Part shown: positions 43,242 through 53,186 of the stretch, piece by piece | How the letters are laid out: every line of letters starts with the position of its first letter | How positions within the stretch are numbered: the first letter of the stretch is position 1 | Source: Bacteroidetes bacterium HGW-Bacteroidetes-10 | Lineage (GTDB): Bacteria; Bacteroidota; Bacteroidia; Bacteroidales; UBA932 | DNA length: 64,000 bases | NCBI GenBank assembly: GCA_002842695.1 | Contig: PHDT01000002.1 | Coordinates: forward strand, 1 to 64,000 | Direction: 5' to 3' | Program-made: the position numbers and the translations under genes | Notes under the pieces: model-generated | What the model was told of the DNA's origin: nothing | Database searches by the model: none | Seen by the model: only the letters and a program-made list of their open reading frames with translations

Positions 43242-46200
43242 TTAGAGCTTCCTCTTAATCTCAACAATTGTGTATGCCTCTACGAGGTCACCCACCTTAA
43301 TATCGTTGAATCCGTCAACGTTAAGTCCGCAGTCATAACCTGAAGCAACCTCCTTAACATCATCCTTGAAGCGTTTGAGCGAGCCAAGAGTTCCGGTATA
43401 AATAACGATACCATCTCTGATTACGCGCACTTTTGCACTTCTAATGAGCTTGCCCTCCTTAACCATACAGCCGGCAATTGTTCCAACCTTTGAGATTTTG
43501 AAGATTTCGCGAATCTCTGCTGTTGCAGTAATCTCCTCCTTCTCCTCAGGTGCAAGCATACCTTCGATACCACTCTTAACCTCGTTGATTGCATCGTAAA
43601 TTACGGAGTATAGACGAATCTCTATCTGCTCCTTCTCTGCAAGTCTTCGTGAGTTTGTGCTCGGACGTACCTGGAAGCCTATGATAATTGCATTAGATGC
43701 AGCTGCAAGCAATACGTCGCTTTCAGAAATTGCACCTACAGCCTTATGAATTACATTAACATGAATCTCTTCGTTTGAAAGTTTTATAAGTGAGTCAGAG
43801 AGTGCCTCGATTGAACCATCCACGTCACCCTTAACAATGATGTTAAGTTCCTGGAAGTTTCCAATAGCGATACGACGTCCAATCTCTTCGAGAGTAATGT
43901 GTTTCTGGGTTTTAAGACCCTGTATGCGAATCAGCTGTTCTCTCTTGTTTGCAATATCCTTTGCCTCTTTCTCATCATCCATTGCATTAAAAATCTCACC
44001 TGCAGCAGGTGCTCCGTTCAGACCAAGAATGGATACAGGTGTAGAAGGTCCTGCCTCTGTCACCTTTTGTCCCCTTTCGTTGAACATTGCCTTGATTTTA
44101 CCGTAATGGCTTCCGCTCAGGATATAGTCTCCCACTTTCATTGTTCCTGCATGTACAAGAACAGTTGCGAGATAACCACGTCCTTTGTCAAGTGAAGATT
44201 CAATCACTGTTCCGTTGGCATTCTTGTTTGGATTTGCCTTCAGGTCAAGAAGCTCAGATTCAAGAAGAATCTTTTCGAGCAGCTTGTCAACATTGAGACC
44301 TTGTTTTGCAGATATCTCCTGGCACTGGTATTTTCCACCCCAGTCCTCAACAAGCAGGTTCATGTTTGCAAGTTGTTCCCTGATTCTCTCTGCATTTGCT
44401 CCCGGCTTGTCAATCTTGTTGATTGCGAATATCATCGGTACACCTGCAGCCTGAGCGTGGTTGATAGCCTCGCGGGTTTGCGGCATTATGGCGTCGTCTG
44501 CTGCAATAATAATGATTGCAAGGTCAGTTACTTTAGCACCCCTGGCACGCATAGCAGTAAATGCTTCGTGACCCGGAGTGTCAAGGAATGTTATTCTTTG
44601 ACCGTCAGGTAACTTTACGTTGTAAGCTCCAATATGCTGAGTGATACCACCAGCCTCACCGGCGATTACATTTGCCTTTCTGATATAGTCAAGAAGTGAT
44701 GTCTTACCGTGGTCAACGTGCCCCATGACAGTAACGATAGGAGGTCTTGACATTAGATTCTCCTGTGTATCTTCTTCAACATGGATTGCTCCCTGAATAT
44801 CTGCAGTTACAAATTCAACAGTATAGCCAAACTCTTCTGCAACGAGAACCATTGCCTCTGCGTCAAGTCTCTGGTTTATTGAAACCATAAGTCCCAGGTT
44901 CATACATGCCTCAATAACTTTCGTTACAGGAACGTCCATCATAATTGAAAGATCGTTTACAGTAACAAATTCAGTTACCTGCAGTGTTGATGAATTTTGT
45001 TCCATCAGCTCCTGCTCATCCATCATCTTCTGGCTGGCAATATCTCTTTTGTCACGACGGTACTTGGCACCTTTGGTTTTGCCTTTACCTTCGGTCATTC
45101 TTGCATAAGTCTCTTTGATCTGTTTCTGTACAGCATCCTCGTCAACCTCTGCTCTTACCGGTTTGAATCTGTCCTTCGATTTAACCAGCTGTTTGCTGTC
45201 ACCTTTGTGAACGACAGGTTTTGTTGCCGGTTTTGCAGTATGTTCTGCTGGTTTTACACCCTTACGGTCAGATCCTATCTCTTTTGTAACATCGACCTTT
45301 TCTTTGCCGCCTTTGTGAATTCTTTCACGCTTACCTTTATTAACTACTAATGGCTCGCTCTTTTTGCGGTCAAACTGAGAAAGGTCCATTGTGCCACTGA
45401 TTTTTGGACCGGCAAGTTTTTCAACTTTAGTTTCTATGTGCTCTATCACTACTGGAGTCTGTTGTTCCTGCACCGGCTCTTCCTTGGTCGCTTTAGCTTC
45501 AGTTTTCTCCTTTGCAGGTTTCTGATTGCTGCGGGCTGCTGGTTTCGGGTTATTGTTTTTATCAAGTTCAATTTTTCCGAGAATTTTCGGTTCCTCTATC
45601 TGAGGGACCTCAACAGCAACTTCTTCAACCTTTTCTTCAGGTTGTATTGCCGGAACTTCAACTGGCTTTTCAGCTTCAGCTGCAGGTTTTACTTCTGGCT
45701 CAACAACCGGGGCAGGAGTTGGCTCTTCTTTTTTAACTGGCTCTGCTGCAATTTCAGGAGCAGGAACCGGAGCAGGTGCAGGCGCAGGAGAAGGAGCTGG
45801 TGCCGGAGCAACTACTGGTTCAGTTTTGACCTCTGTTTTAACAGGGGCCGGAGCTTCAGGGGCATGCTGGGGAGCAGCCTGATGTACCGGTCTTCCTTGT
45901 CTGTCCAGATCAATCTTGCCAATTATTTTCGGTTGAGGTGGTTCACTAACAGAGGTTTTGATAAAGACCTCTCTTACATGTAATTCCTCTTCCTTCTCAT
46001 CGTGTTTACTCTGTTCGGCCTGATCAGTTATATCCTTTACCTTAATGGCAACTTTCTTGGACTGCTCTTTAATGAGCTGTTCCTTGCCAAACTCTTTCTT
46101 TATGAGAGCATAGACTTCCGGCGTCAGCTTTGTTATTGGTGTAAGGGTTAGATCAATTTTTTTTGCTTTAAGAAAATCCGACAAGGTCCCCAGCCCAATG

Positions 46201-46250
46201 TTGAACTCCTTCAGTACAATGTTTACTCTTATGTTTTCGCTTTCTGTCAT
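43242..46250 (-). CDS. infB: Translation initiation factor IF-2
   Basis: This 1002-aa GTPase brings initiator tRNA to the ribosome. The G-domain motifs are [14 protein letters not shown] (P-loop), [11 protein letters not shown] (switch II) and NKIDKPGAN. The N-terminal domain is followed by a long charged and Pro/Ala-rich linker (many PAPAP repeats, about 125-215), as is usual in this phylum, and the C-terminal domains are intact. It is the third gene of the rimP-nusA-infB operon and begins 17 bp after nusA. Confidence 0.98.
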   Translation of the reverse strand: MTESENIRVNIVLKEFNIGLGTLSDFLKAKKIDLTLTPITKLTPEVYALIKKEFGKEQLIKEQSKKVAIKVKDITDQAEQSKHDEKEEELHVREVFIKTSVSEPPQPKIIGKIDLDRQGRPVHQAAPQHAPEAPAPVKTEVKTEPVVAPAPAPSPAPAPAPVPAPEIAAEPVKKEEPTPAPVVEPEVKPAAEAEKPVEVPAIQPEEKVEEVAVEVPQIEEPKILGKIELDKNNNPKPAARSNQKPAKEKTEAKATKEEPVQEQQTPVVIEHIETKVEKLAGPKISGTMDLSQFDRKKSEPLVVNKGKRERIHKGGKEKVDVTKEIGSDRKGVKPAEHTAKPATKPVVHKGDSKQLVKSKDRFKPVRAEVDEDAVQKQIKETYARMTEGKGKTKGAKYRRDKRDIASQKMMDEQELMEQNSSTLQVTEFVTVNDLSIMMDVPVTKVIEACMNLGLMVSINQRLDAEAMVLVAEEFGYTVEFVTADIQGAIHVEEDTQENLMSRPPIVTVMGHVDHGKTSLLDYIRKANVIAGEAGGITQHIGAYNVKLPDGQRITFLDTPGHEAFTAMRARGAKVTDLAIIIIAADDAIMPQTREAINHAQAAGVPMIFAINKIDKPGANAERIREQLANMNLLVEDWGGKYQCQEISAKQGLNVDKLLEKILLESELLDLKANPNKNANGTVIESSLDKGRGYLATVLVHAGTMKVGDYILSGSHYGKIKAMFNERGQKVTEAGPSTPVSILGLNGAPAAGEIFNAMDDEKEAKDIANKREQLIRIQGLKTQKHITLEEIGRRIAIGNFQELNIIVKGDVDGSIEALSDSLIKLSNEEIHVNVIHKAVGAISESDVLLAAASNAIIIGFQVRPSTNSRRLAEKEQIEIRLYSVIYDAINEVKSGIEGMLAPEEKEEITATAEIREIFKISKVGTIAGCMVKEGKLIRSAKVRVIRDGIVIYTGTLGSLKRFKDDVKEVASGYDCGLNVDGFNDIKVGDLVEAYTIVEIKRKL

Positions 46251-46267
46251 ATGTCTCCTCCTATTTT

Positions 46268-47506
46268 TTAGTTCGACTCCTCAAATTCTGAGCTCAATAT
46301 TTTCTTAACCTCCTGAACAGTCTCAATCTCGAGGTCTGCTCTGCGGGCGATTTCCGTATCCGGAATTGCAAGTACGCTCTTGGCGGTATCACATCCAATT
46401 GTGCGAAGGGCTTCAATTACCCAAATATCAATTTCGTCTGTGAACTCAGTAAGAAGCACGTCATCTTCATCTTCGTCAATTTCGCGGAATACTTCGATAT
46501 CCATACCAACCAGCTGTCCTGCAAGTTTAATGTTGCTGCCGCCTTTTCCAATTGCAAGTGAAACATCACTGGGATTAAGCGATACATAGATTTTCTGGGC
46601 AGGCTCGTTTATCTTAACAGAAGAGATCTTAGCAGGGCTGAGTGCTCTCTGAATAAGAAGCTGCATATTAGATGTCCAGTTGATAATATCAATGTTCTCG
46701 TTACGAAGCTCTTTTACTATACCGTGAATTCTCGATCCCTTAACACCCACACAGGCTCCTACAGGATCAATTCTCTCATCGTAAGACTCAACGGCAACCT
46801 TGGCTCTTTCGCCCGGTATTCTCACAATCTTCTTAATTGTTATAAGGCCGTCAAAAATCTCAGGTACCTCCTGTTCGAACAATCTTTCAAGAAACTCGTT
46901 AGCAGTTCTTGACAGAATGATTACAGGGTTGTTGTTTTTAAGGTCTACTCTTGCAACTACTGCTCTCACAGAGTCGCCCTTGCGGAAGAAGTCAGAAGGA
47001 ATCTGCTCTGTCTTAGGCAACAGTAATTCGTTTCCATCTTCGTCCATTATGAGGACCTCTTTTTTCCAAACCTGGTATACTTCACCCACAACAACCTCTC
47101 CGACTCTCTCTTTGTACTTGTTGTAAAGATTTGCCTTCTCTATGTCCATGATTCTTCCGGACAGATTCTGACGAAGGTTCAGTATTCCACGGCGGCCGAA
47201 TGCAGAAAGTTTTACCTCTTCCGGGTAAGACTCTCCAACTTCAAGCGAGTCGTCAATTTTCGACACCTCTTCAAGTGAAATTTGTGTAGTTGGATCTTCA
47301 ACAACTTCTACAACTTCGCGGTTTCTCCATATTTCGAAGTCACCCTTGTCGATGTTAATGATTATATCGAAGTTATCTGCAGTTCCGTACATCTTTATCA
47401 GCTGATTGCGGAATACATCCTCCAGTACGCTCATCATTGTCGGACGGTCGATATTCTTTAACTCTTTGAATTCAGCAAATGTGCTTATTAAGTTTAACCC
47501 TTCCAT
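46268..47506 (-). CDS. nusA: Transcription termination/antitermination factor NusA
   Basis: This 412-aa protein binds RNA polymerase and nascent RNA. It has the N-terminal polymerase-binding domain, an S1 domain ([20 protein letters not shown]) and two KH domains ([23 protein letters not shown] and [21 protein letters not shown]). The C-terminal region is an acidic, shortened tail. The length matches Bacteroidota NusA. It lies between rimP and infB. Confidence 0.98.
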   Translation of the reverse strand: MEGLNLISTFAEFKELKNIDRPTMMSVLEDVFRNQLIKMYGTADNFDIIINIDKGDFEIWRNREVVEVVEDPTTQISLEEVSKIDDSLEVGESYPEEVKLSAFGRRGILNLRQNLSGRIMDIEKANLYNKYKERVGEVVVGEVYQVWKKEVLIMDEDGNELLLPKTEQIPSDFFRKGDSVRAVVARVDLKNNNPVIILSRTANEFLERLFEQEVPEIFDGLITIKKIVRIPGERAKVAVESYDERIDPVGACVGVKGSRIHGIVKELRNENIDIINWTSNMQLLIQRALSPAKISSVKINEPAQKIYVSLNPSDVSLAIGKGGSNIKLAGQLVGMDIEVFREIDEDEDDVLLTEFTDEIDIWVIEALRTIGCDTAKSVLAIPDTEIARRADLEIETVQEVKKILSSEFEESN

Positions 47507-47528
47507 ATTAGGTAAGTTCCTTTAAATA

Positions 47529-47996
47529 TTACTTGAAATGTATTATTGGCTTTGTACTTTTTATATCTTTCAGGAGAAAGTTTTCAGTTATTGTAATTTT
47601 CTCCTTTTTCTTCTTCCCTTCTACCTTCTCACTCTTTTCATGAGATAGTGAAATTTCTTCTTCGGTTGCGGCAGACAAAACACCTTTAAGCTTTCCGCCT
47701 GATCTCAGAACCAGCTCGACCTCTTTACCCATCCATTTCTGGTACTGACGGAATACTTTAAGAGGCTGATCAAGTCCGGCGGAGGTCACAGTAAGCGAGT
47801 AATCCTCAGCCTCTCTGTCAAAACCCTCCTCAATGAGTCTGTTAATATCTATACAATGATTAAGTTCGACAATTCCCATTGAATCAATCGTAACCTCAAT
47901 ATCATTGTCGCGGCTAATCTCAACTCCAACGAGGAACAGTGAGTTCTTCTCCAGGTAGTTTGCGATGTGTGCTGCAATTTTTTCGTTTGAAATCAT
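47529..47996 (-). CDS. rimP: Ribosome maturation factor RimP
   Basis: This 155-aa protein helps assemble the 30S subunit. It shows the expected pattern VEISRDNDIEVTIDSMGIVELNHCIDINR, then DYSLTVTSAGLDQPLK, with a Lys-rich C-terminal part. It is the first gene of the conserved rimP-nusA-infB operon. Confidence 0.95.
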   Translation of the reverse strand: MISNEKIAAHIANYLEKNSLFLVGVEISRDNDIEVTIDSMGIVELNHCIDINRLIEEGFDREAEDYSLTVTSAGLDQPLKVFRQYQKWMGKEVELVLRSGGKLKGVLSAATEEEISLSHEKSEKVEGKKKKEKITITENFLLKDIKSTKPIIHFK

Positions 47997-48012
47997 ATGT
48001 AAATGTAATAAA

Positions 48013-48034
48013 TAAGGGGACTGCCGTCCCCTTA
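48013..48034 (-). promoter_or_regulatory. Leader hairpin before rimP
   Basis: TAAGGGGAC and GTCCCCTTA form a perfect 9-bp stem with a 4-base loop, centred about 25 nt upstream of the rimP ATG on the minus strand. An AT-rich run follows. It could be an attenuator or terminator for upstream transcripts. In some bacteria NusA regulates its own operon, but that link is only a suggestion. Confidence 0.45.
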
Positions 48035-48114
48035 AATCCTTTTCCCAAAATCCGCTGCAAATATAGGGATTATTTTTTTATTTTAAAAATATTTTTATTT
48101 AATACCTTTACTTT

Positions 48115-49338
48115 ATGATAACGCAGTATAAAATTATAAATGATCCGGTTCACGGATTTATCAATATACCTCAGGGCCTTATACTTGAGATCATTCAGCA
48201 TCCATATTTCCAGAGGCTGAAAGATATAAAGCAACTGGGACTTACAAATCTTGTATACCCCGGTGCCTGTCACTCCAGGCTAAATCATGCCCTGGGCGCG
48301 ATGCATCTCATGAAAGAGGCAATTAACTCACTTCGGTCAAAAGGGGTTTTTATCTCAGAAGATGATGAATTGCAGGCAATGGCTGCAATTCTCCTCCATG
48401 ATGTAGGACACGGCCCTTTCAGTCATGCACTTGAAAATAATATTCTGCAGGGAGTCTCTCATGAAGAGATTACTCTTGCACTTATGAGGGAGATGAATCG
48501 CCAGATGGGCGGGAGACTTGACGGAGCAATAGAGATATTTACTGGCACCCACAGACTTAAGTTTCTTCATCAGCTTGTTTCAAGCCAGCTGGATGTCGAC
48601 AGGCTAGATTACCTCAGACGAGACAGCTTCTTTTCAGGAGTTGCAGAGGGTATGATAGGACACGAAAGAATAATCAAGATGATGACTGTTCTTGACAACC
48701 ATCTTGTTATTGAGGAAAAGGGTATATATTCTGTGGAAAAATTTCTGATATCCAGGAGACTCATGTACTGGCAGGTTTATCTTCATAAAACTGTAGTAGC
48801 TGCCGAACAGTTGCTTATTGAGATATTGCGCAGGGCAAGAGAGCTGTCTGTGAATGAAGTGGAACTTCCGGGTTCTCCCTCTCTTCTCTTTTTCCTGAAA
48901 AATTCAATTGCAGCTTCATCTCTTTCCAGCAGAGATGTTCTGAATAAATTTACCGGTCTGGACGATACAGATGTCATGTCTGCAATTAAACAGTGGCAGT
49001 CGTCTGATGATAAAATCCTCTCATTATTGTGTAAGATGCTTACAGAGAGGAGACTGCCAAAAATTGTACTTTCTCCGGTTCCATTTGATGGCACAACTTT
49101 TGAGAACGTGATGAACGAAACTGCGGCAAGGGGAATGGAGAGGGAGTTACTTCCCTACTTCGTTAAGACTGGAGAGGTAGAAAATCGCGGCTATAACAGA
49201 GATGAAGAGGATATCAAGATTCTTTCCAAGGAGGGAGGAATCAGTGATATCTATATTATTTCGGATATGTTATCTGCCAGGGCATTTTCACAAATTACCA
49301 AGAAGTATTTTCTTTGCACGCCTAAAACAAACTATTAA
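48115..49338 (+). CDS. HD-domain phosphohydrolase
   Basis: This 407-aa protein has an HD hydrolase core. The metal-binding residues lie in [29 protein letters not shown] (the His-Asp pair) and [15 protein letters not shown]. The pattern and length fit the dGTPase-like HD family related to YdhJ/SAMHD1-type proteins, which may hydrolyse dNTPs. The substrate is not shown. It is divergent from rimP and lies 2 bp before lpxD, so it may be co-transcribed with the lipid A genes. Confidence 0.9.
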   Translation: MITQYKIINDPVHGFINIPQGLILEIIQHPYFQRLKDIKQLGLTNLVYPGACHSRLNHALGAMHLMKEAINSLRSKGVFISEDDELQAMAAILLHDVGHGPFSHALENNILQGVSHEEITLALMREMNRQMGGRLDGAIEIFTGTHRLKFLHQLVSSQLDVDRLDYLRRDSFFSGVAEGMIGHERIIKMMTVLDNHLVIEEKGIYSVEKFLISRRLMYWQVYLHKTVVAAEQLLIEILRRARELSVNEVELPGSPSLLFFLKNSIAASSLSSRDVLNKFTGLDDTDVMSAIKQWQSSDDKILSLLCKMLTERRLPKIVLSPVPFDGTTFENVMNETAARGMERELLPYFVKTGEVENRGYNRDEEDIKILSKEGGISDIYIISDMLSARAFSQITKKYFLCTPKTNY

Positions 49339-49340
49339 AA

Positions 49341-50333
49341 ATGGAACTGTCTGCACAAACTATAGCGACCCATCTGAATGGCATTGTAATTGGAGATCCA
49401 GATACAAAGGTGAGTACCGTAGCTAGGATTGAACAGGGAAAGAGAGGTTCGCTCTGTTTTCTCGCTAATCCTAAATATGAAAATTATCTGTACACAACAA
49501 AAGCCTCAATTGTTCTGGTAAATAAAAGCCTGACTCCATCAAAGCCGGTTGAAGCGACAATGGTTCAGGTTGATGATGCTTATCAGGCTATTGCCTCTTT
49601 ACTGGAACTCTTCAACACGATGAAGGATTCAAAAAAGAGAGGCCGCTCCTGGAGAGCAAGTGTAGCGTGGAGTGCAAAACGAGGAAAAGGTGCATGGATT
49701 GGTGCCGGAGCTTCAGTTGGAAAGAAGAGTGTGATAGGAACCGGTGCTCAGATTCATCCCCAGGTTTTCATTGGAGATTATGTGTCAATAGGTGAGAACT
49801 CAGTAATATTTCCGGGAGTCAGAATCTATAACGGATGCAAGATTGGCAATAACTGTATAATTCATTCTAATGTTGTGATTGGCTCAGACGGATTTGGTTT
49901 TGCACCAACTCCGGACGGCAGTTATAAAAAAATTCCGCAGACAGGTAATGTAGTAATTGAAGATGATGTTGAAATTGGTTCAAATACAACAATCGACAGA
50001 GCCACAATGGGCTCAACAATTATTAGAAAGGGAGTTAAACTAGATAACTTAATTCAGATAGCCCATAATGTAGAAATTGGTGAGAACACAGTGATTGCTG
50101 CACTTGCAGGGGTTGCCGGATCTGCCAGAATTGGGAAAAATTGTCAGATAGGCGGACAGGTAGGAATTGCAGGGCACATCTCGATTGCAGACAATACAAA
50201 GATTGGTGCTCAGGCCGGGATAATGAGCTCTGTTAAGCGCGAAGGTGAGGTTCTTTTGGGCTCTCCAGCTATTGATGCCAGGGAGTTTATGAAGGCCTAT
50301 GCCATCTTCAAAAAATTACACAAACAACAATAA
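49341..50333 (+). CDS. lpxD: UDP-3-O-acyl-glucosamine N-acyltransferase
   Basis: This 330-aa enzyme adds the second acyl chain in lipid A synthesis. An N-terminal uridine-binding region ([25 protein letters not shown]) is followed by a left-handed beta-helix of hexapeptide repeats ([21 protein letters not shown]). The catalytic His lies in the [18 protein letters not shown] segment. It is followed by lpxC-fabZ and lpxA in the standard Bacteroidota order. Confidence 0.97.
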   Translation: MELSAQTIATHLNGIVIGDPDTKVSTVARIEQGKRGSLCFLANPKYENYLYTTKASIVLVNKSLTPSKPVEATMVQVDDAYQAIASLLELFNTMKDSKKRGRSWRASVAWSAKRGKGAWIGAGASVGKKSVIGTGAQIHPQVFIGDYVSIGENSVIFPGVRIYNGCKIGNNCIIHSNVVIGSDGFGFAPTPDGSYKKIPQTGNVVIEDDVEIGSNTTIDRATMGSTIIRKGVKLDNLIQIAHNVEIGENTVIAALAGVAGSARIGKNCQIGGQVGIAGHISIADNTKIGAQAGIMSSVKREGEVLLGSPAIDAREFMKAYAIFKKLHKQQ

Positions 50334-50338
50334 TTTAC

Positions 50339-50346
50339 TATCTTTG
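50339..50346 (+). promoter_or_regulatory. Candidate -7 element before lpxC-fabZ
   Basis: TATCTTTG matches the TAnnTTTG consensus, 27 bp before the ATG at 50373. The -33 region is not convincing. Confidence 0.4.
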
Positions 50347-50372
50347 CCAAGTTTTACACATTTGGAAACTAT

Positions 50373-51767
50373 ATGCAAATAAACCAACGTACTCTAAAAC
50401 AGTCTTATACATTCAAGGGCAAGGGATTGCACACAGGTCTGCAGGTAACAATGATTGTTACACCGGCAGAAGCAAATCACGGAATAAAATTCATGCGCAC
50501 AGACATTGAGGGCATGCCGGTTATGGATGCTGTGTCAGATTATGTCACATCAACTGCAAGAGGCACAACTATTGAACATGGCGCGATGAAGATATCAACA
50601 ATTGAGCATATCTTGTCTTCACTGCAGGGACTGGGAATAGATAACGCACTGATCAAACTTGATGCACCTGAAGCGCCAATACTTGACGGAAGCGCAAAAC
50701 CATATGTAGATGCCTTTCTGGCAGATGGTTTCGAAGAGCAGGACGCAGAAAGAATTTACTTCGAGGTAACTGAGAAAATTCATTACAGAGATCCAAAAAC
50801 AGGAGCGGAAATAACTATCCTCCCTGACGACAACTACTCAGTCGATCTGATGATAGATTTCAATTCCAAAGTTCTTGGGCACCAGTATGCAAGATTCAAC
50901 AGCGATTCAGATTATGCAACAGAAATTGCTCCTTGCCGTACATTTGTATTCTTCCATGAGATTGAACCTCTGTTCAGAAATAACCTCATCAAGGGGGGAG
51001 ACCTCAACAATGCAATTGTAATTGTCGAAAATCCTGTTCCGCAGGAGGAGCTTGACCATCTCGCAGAACTCTTTCATACAAACAAACTGGAAAGAGAGCC
51101 GGCAGGTTATCTTAACCACCTGGAACTCCGTTTTACTAACGAATGTGCAAGACACAAGCTGCTTGATGTTATTGGGGATTTTGCTCTTATTGGTTTCCCG
51201 CTTAAAGGAAAGATTATTGCAAATAAGTCCGGTCATCAGATTAACACTCATGTGGCCAAGATGATAAGGAAAATGGCAAAGGATAGATTTTCCAAGCCGG
51301 TAATTCCTCAATATGATCCAAATGCAGAGCCTGTTGTGGATATTAACGGAATCAAAAAACTGCTTCCTCACCGTCCGCCATTTCTCATGGTTGACCGAAT
51401 TATTGAAATGACTCCCGACACAGTTGTTGGAGTTAAAACAATAGGAGTTAACGAGGGCTTTTTTGCAGGACACTTTCCTGAAGAGCCTGTAATGCCAGGC
51501 GTTCTCATGATTGAAGCTATGGCTCAGGTAGGAGGAATACTGGTTTTGTCTGAACTTGATGAACCTGAAAAATATTCAACCTACTTTGCAAAGATTGACG
51601 GAGTAAAATTTAAGAGAAAAGTTGTACCGGGAGATGTACTGGTTATCAAACTCACACTAACTGCACCACTCAGAAGATCAATAGTATGTATGAGAGGAGA
51701 GGCCTTTGTTGGTAATACGCTTGTTTGTGAAGGCGACATGGTTGCTCAGGTTATTAAGAATAAATAG
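50373..51767 (+). CDS. lpxC-fabZ: Bifunctional LpxC deacetylase / FabZ dehydratase
   Basis: This 464-aa fusion serves lipid A and fatty-acid synthesis. The LpxC half (about 1-310) has GKGLHTG, the zinc-binding STIEHILSSLQ and HKLLDVIGDFALIG with its His and Asp. The FabZ half has LLPHRPPFLMVDRIIEM, then GHFPEEPVMPGVLMIEAMAQ with the catalytic His and Glu. This fusion is standard in Bacteroidota and supports the taxonomic call. It is 20 bp before lpxA. Confidence 0.98.
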   Translation: MQINQRTLKQSYTFKGKGLHTGLQVTMIVTPAEANHGIKFMRTDIEGMPVMDAVSDYVTSTARGTTIEHGAMKISTIEHILSSLQGLGIDNALIKLDAPEAPILDGSAKPYVDAFLADGFEEQDAERIYFEVTEKIHYRDPKTGAEITILPDDNYSVDLMIDFNSKVLGHQYARFNSDSDYATEIAPCRTFVFFHEIEPLFRNNLIKGGDLNNAIVIVENPVPQEELDHLAELFHTNKLEREPAGYLNHLELRFTNECARHKLLDVIGDFALIGFPLKGKIIANKSGHQINTHVAKMIRKMAKDRFSKPVIPQYDPNAEPVVDINGIKKLLPHRPPFLMVDRIIEMTPDTVVGVKTIGVNEGFFAGHFPEEPVMPGVLMIEAMAQVGGILVLSELDEPEKYSTYFAKIDGVKFKRKVVPGDVLVIKLTLTAPLRRSIVCMRGEAFVGNTLVCEGDMVAQVIKNK

Positions 51768-51787
51768 AGAAAGAATTAACTACTTAT

Positions 51788-52573
51788 ATGAATTATATTC
51801 ATCCTAACGCAAAAATTGGCGCCAATGTTACAGTCGATCCATTCAGCTACATTGCAGAAAATGTAGAAATTGGGGAGGGGACTTGGATTGGCCCTAATGT
51901 AACAATACTGGACTATGTGAAAATAGGCAAGAATTGCAAAGTTTTTCCCGGTGCAGTAATTGGAGCAATTCCTCAAGATCTGAAGTATGCCGGAGAGTTA
52001 TCTTACGTCGAGATAGGAGACAACACAACCATTCGTGAATGCGCAACTATTAACAGAGGGACAGCTTTCAGCGGGAAAGCACTCACAAGAATTGGAAATA
52101 ATTGCATGATTATGTCATATGTCCATGTGGCACATGACTGTGAAATCGGTAATAATGTTATTCTGGTTAGCTATGTTGGCCTGGCGGGAGAGACTGTCGT
52201 TGACGACTTTGCAATTATTGGAGGGCACTCAGCTGCACACCAGTTTTCAAATGTAGGTGCTCATGCTATGATATCCGGAATGTCAAGTATTTTCAAAGAT
52301 GTACCTCCTTATGTACTTGCCGGCCACCGTCCGCTATCTTACTACAATCTTAATCTTGTAGGATTGCGCCGCAGAGGCTTTACAAACGAGCAGATTCAGC
52401 AAATCAGCGATATCTACAGAGTAATATACAGAAGCGGATTGAATGTATCCGATGCATGCGCGAAAATTGAGGCTGAATTTGAAGAGACAAACGAGAAAAG
52501 GACGATACTCGACTTTATCAAAAGGTCAAAAAGGGGAATTATTAAGAAAAGCGTAGACGAAATTGAAGAGTAA
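51788..52573 (+). CDS. lpxA: UDP-N-acetylglucosamine acyltransferase
   Basis: This 261-aa enzyme catalyses the first step of lipid A synthesis. Hexapeptide repeats form the beta-helix (IHPNAKIGANVTVDPFSYI onward). The catalytic-site segment SYVHVAHDCEIGNNV is present, and the C-terminal helical domain (RRRGFTNEQIQQI) follows. Length and order are normal. The downstream WbqC-like gene overlaps its 3' end by 11 bp. Confidence 0.98.
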   Translation: MNYIHPNAKIGANVTVDPFSYIAENVEIGEGTWIGPNVTILDYVKIGKNCKVFPGAVIGAIPQDLKYAGELSYVEIGDNTTIRECATINRGTAFSGKALTRIGNNCMIMSYVHVAHDCEIGNNVILVSYVGLAGETVVDDFAIIGGHSAAHQFSNVGAHAMISGMSSIFKDVPPYVLAGHRPLSYYNLNLVGLRRRGFTNEQIQQISDIYRVIYRSGLNVSDACAKIEAEFEETNEKRTILDFIKRSKRGIIKKSVDEIEE

Positions 52574-53186
52574 TCTCTCACAGGCACTGCTTTCAAGCGC
52601 ATACCTTCCACCGGTTGAATACATGAGCGTGATTTACCGCGCGGAGAGCTCAAAGATTGAACAGTGTGAAAATTACCAGAAACAAAGTTACAGGAGCCGT
52701 TGTCACATATACAGTGCCAACGGCCCTTTGCCTTTAATTATACCCGTAGAGAGGGCAGGAACCCATTCGCTCCCTGTAAGAGAAATCCGGATTGATTATT
52801 CGCGAAAATGGCAGCAGCAGCACTGGAGAGCCATAGTATCTGCATACAGGATGTCTCCTTTTTTCGAGTACTACGAAGATGATTTTTCTCCATTCTATTT
52901 AAACGAAGAGCCTCTTCTGTTTGATTACAATCTTAAGCTGACAATGTTACTGGCAAATCTTCTGGGTATAAACCGGGATATTGAACTTACTTCTGTTTAT
53001 CAAAAGGAGTATGATGATTCAGTTTCAGATTTCAGGGAGATAATTCACCCAAAAAGGGAGAACCTGTCTGAAATGAAAAATGGGCAATACCATCAGGTAT
53101 TTGCCCATAAATCCGGGTTTATTTCAAACCTCTCTGCACTGGACCTGCTTTTTAATGAGGGTCCGGATGCACTATCATATCTCTAG
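52563..53186 (+). CDS. WbqC-family protein, TTG start
   Basis: This 207-aa protein matches the WbqC-like family, which is often found near glycan or lipid A genes but has no firmly known activity. The family-type start ALLSSAYLPPVEYMSVIYRAE lies near the N-terminus, and the only later ATG (Met21) would cut it off. The reading therefore requires a non-ATG start, and TTG at 52563 overlapping the end of lpxA is the best candidate. It converges on the FadL-type gene and overlaps it by 4 bp. Confidence 0.82.
   Translation: MKSNLSQALLSSAYLPPVEYMSVIYRAESSKIEQCENYQKQSYRSRCHIYSANGPLPLIIPVERAGTHSLPVREIRIDYSRKWQQQHWRAIVSAYRMSPFFEYYEDDFSPFYLNEEPLLFDYNLKLTMLLANLLGINRDIELTSVYQKEYDDSVSDFREIIHPKRENLSEMKNGQYHQVFAHKSGFISNLSALDLLFNEGPDALSYL

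Noticed and set aside
45438-45983. A 181-aa plus-strand ORF antisense to infB
   Set aside because: It is a shadow of the Pro/Ala-rich linker of IF-2, with Arg/Phe/Ser-rich low-complexity sequence.
50373-51767. The LpxC-FabZ fusion as a novel fusion
   Set aside because: This fusion is a well-known standard feature of Bacteroidota, so it supports taxonomy rather than novelty.
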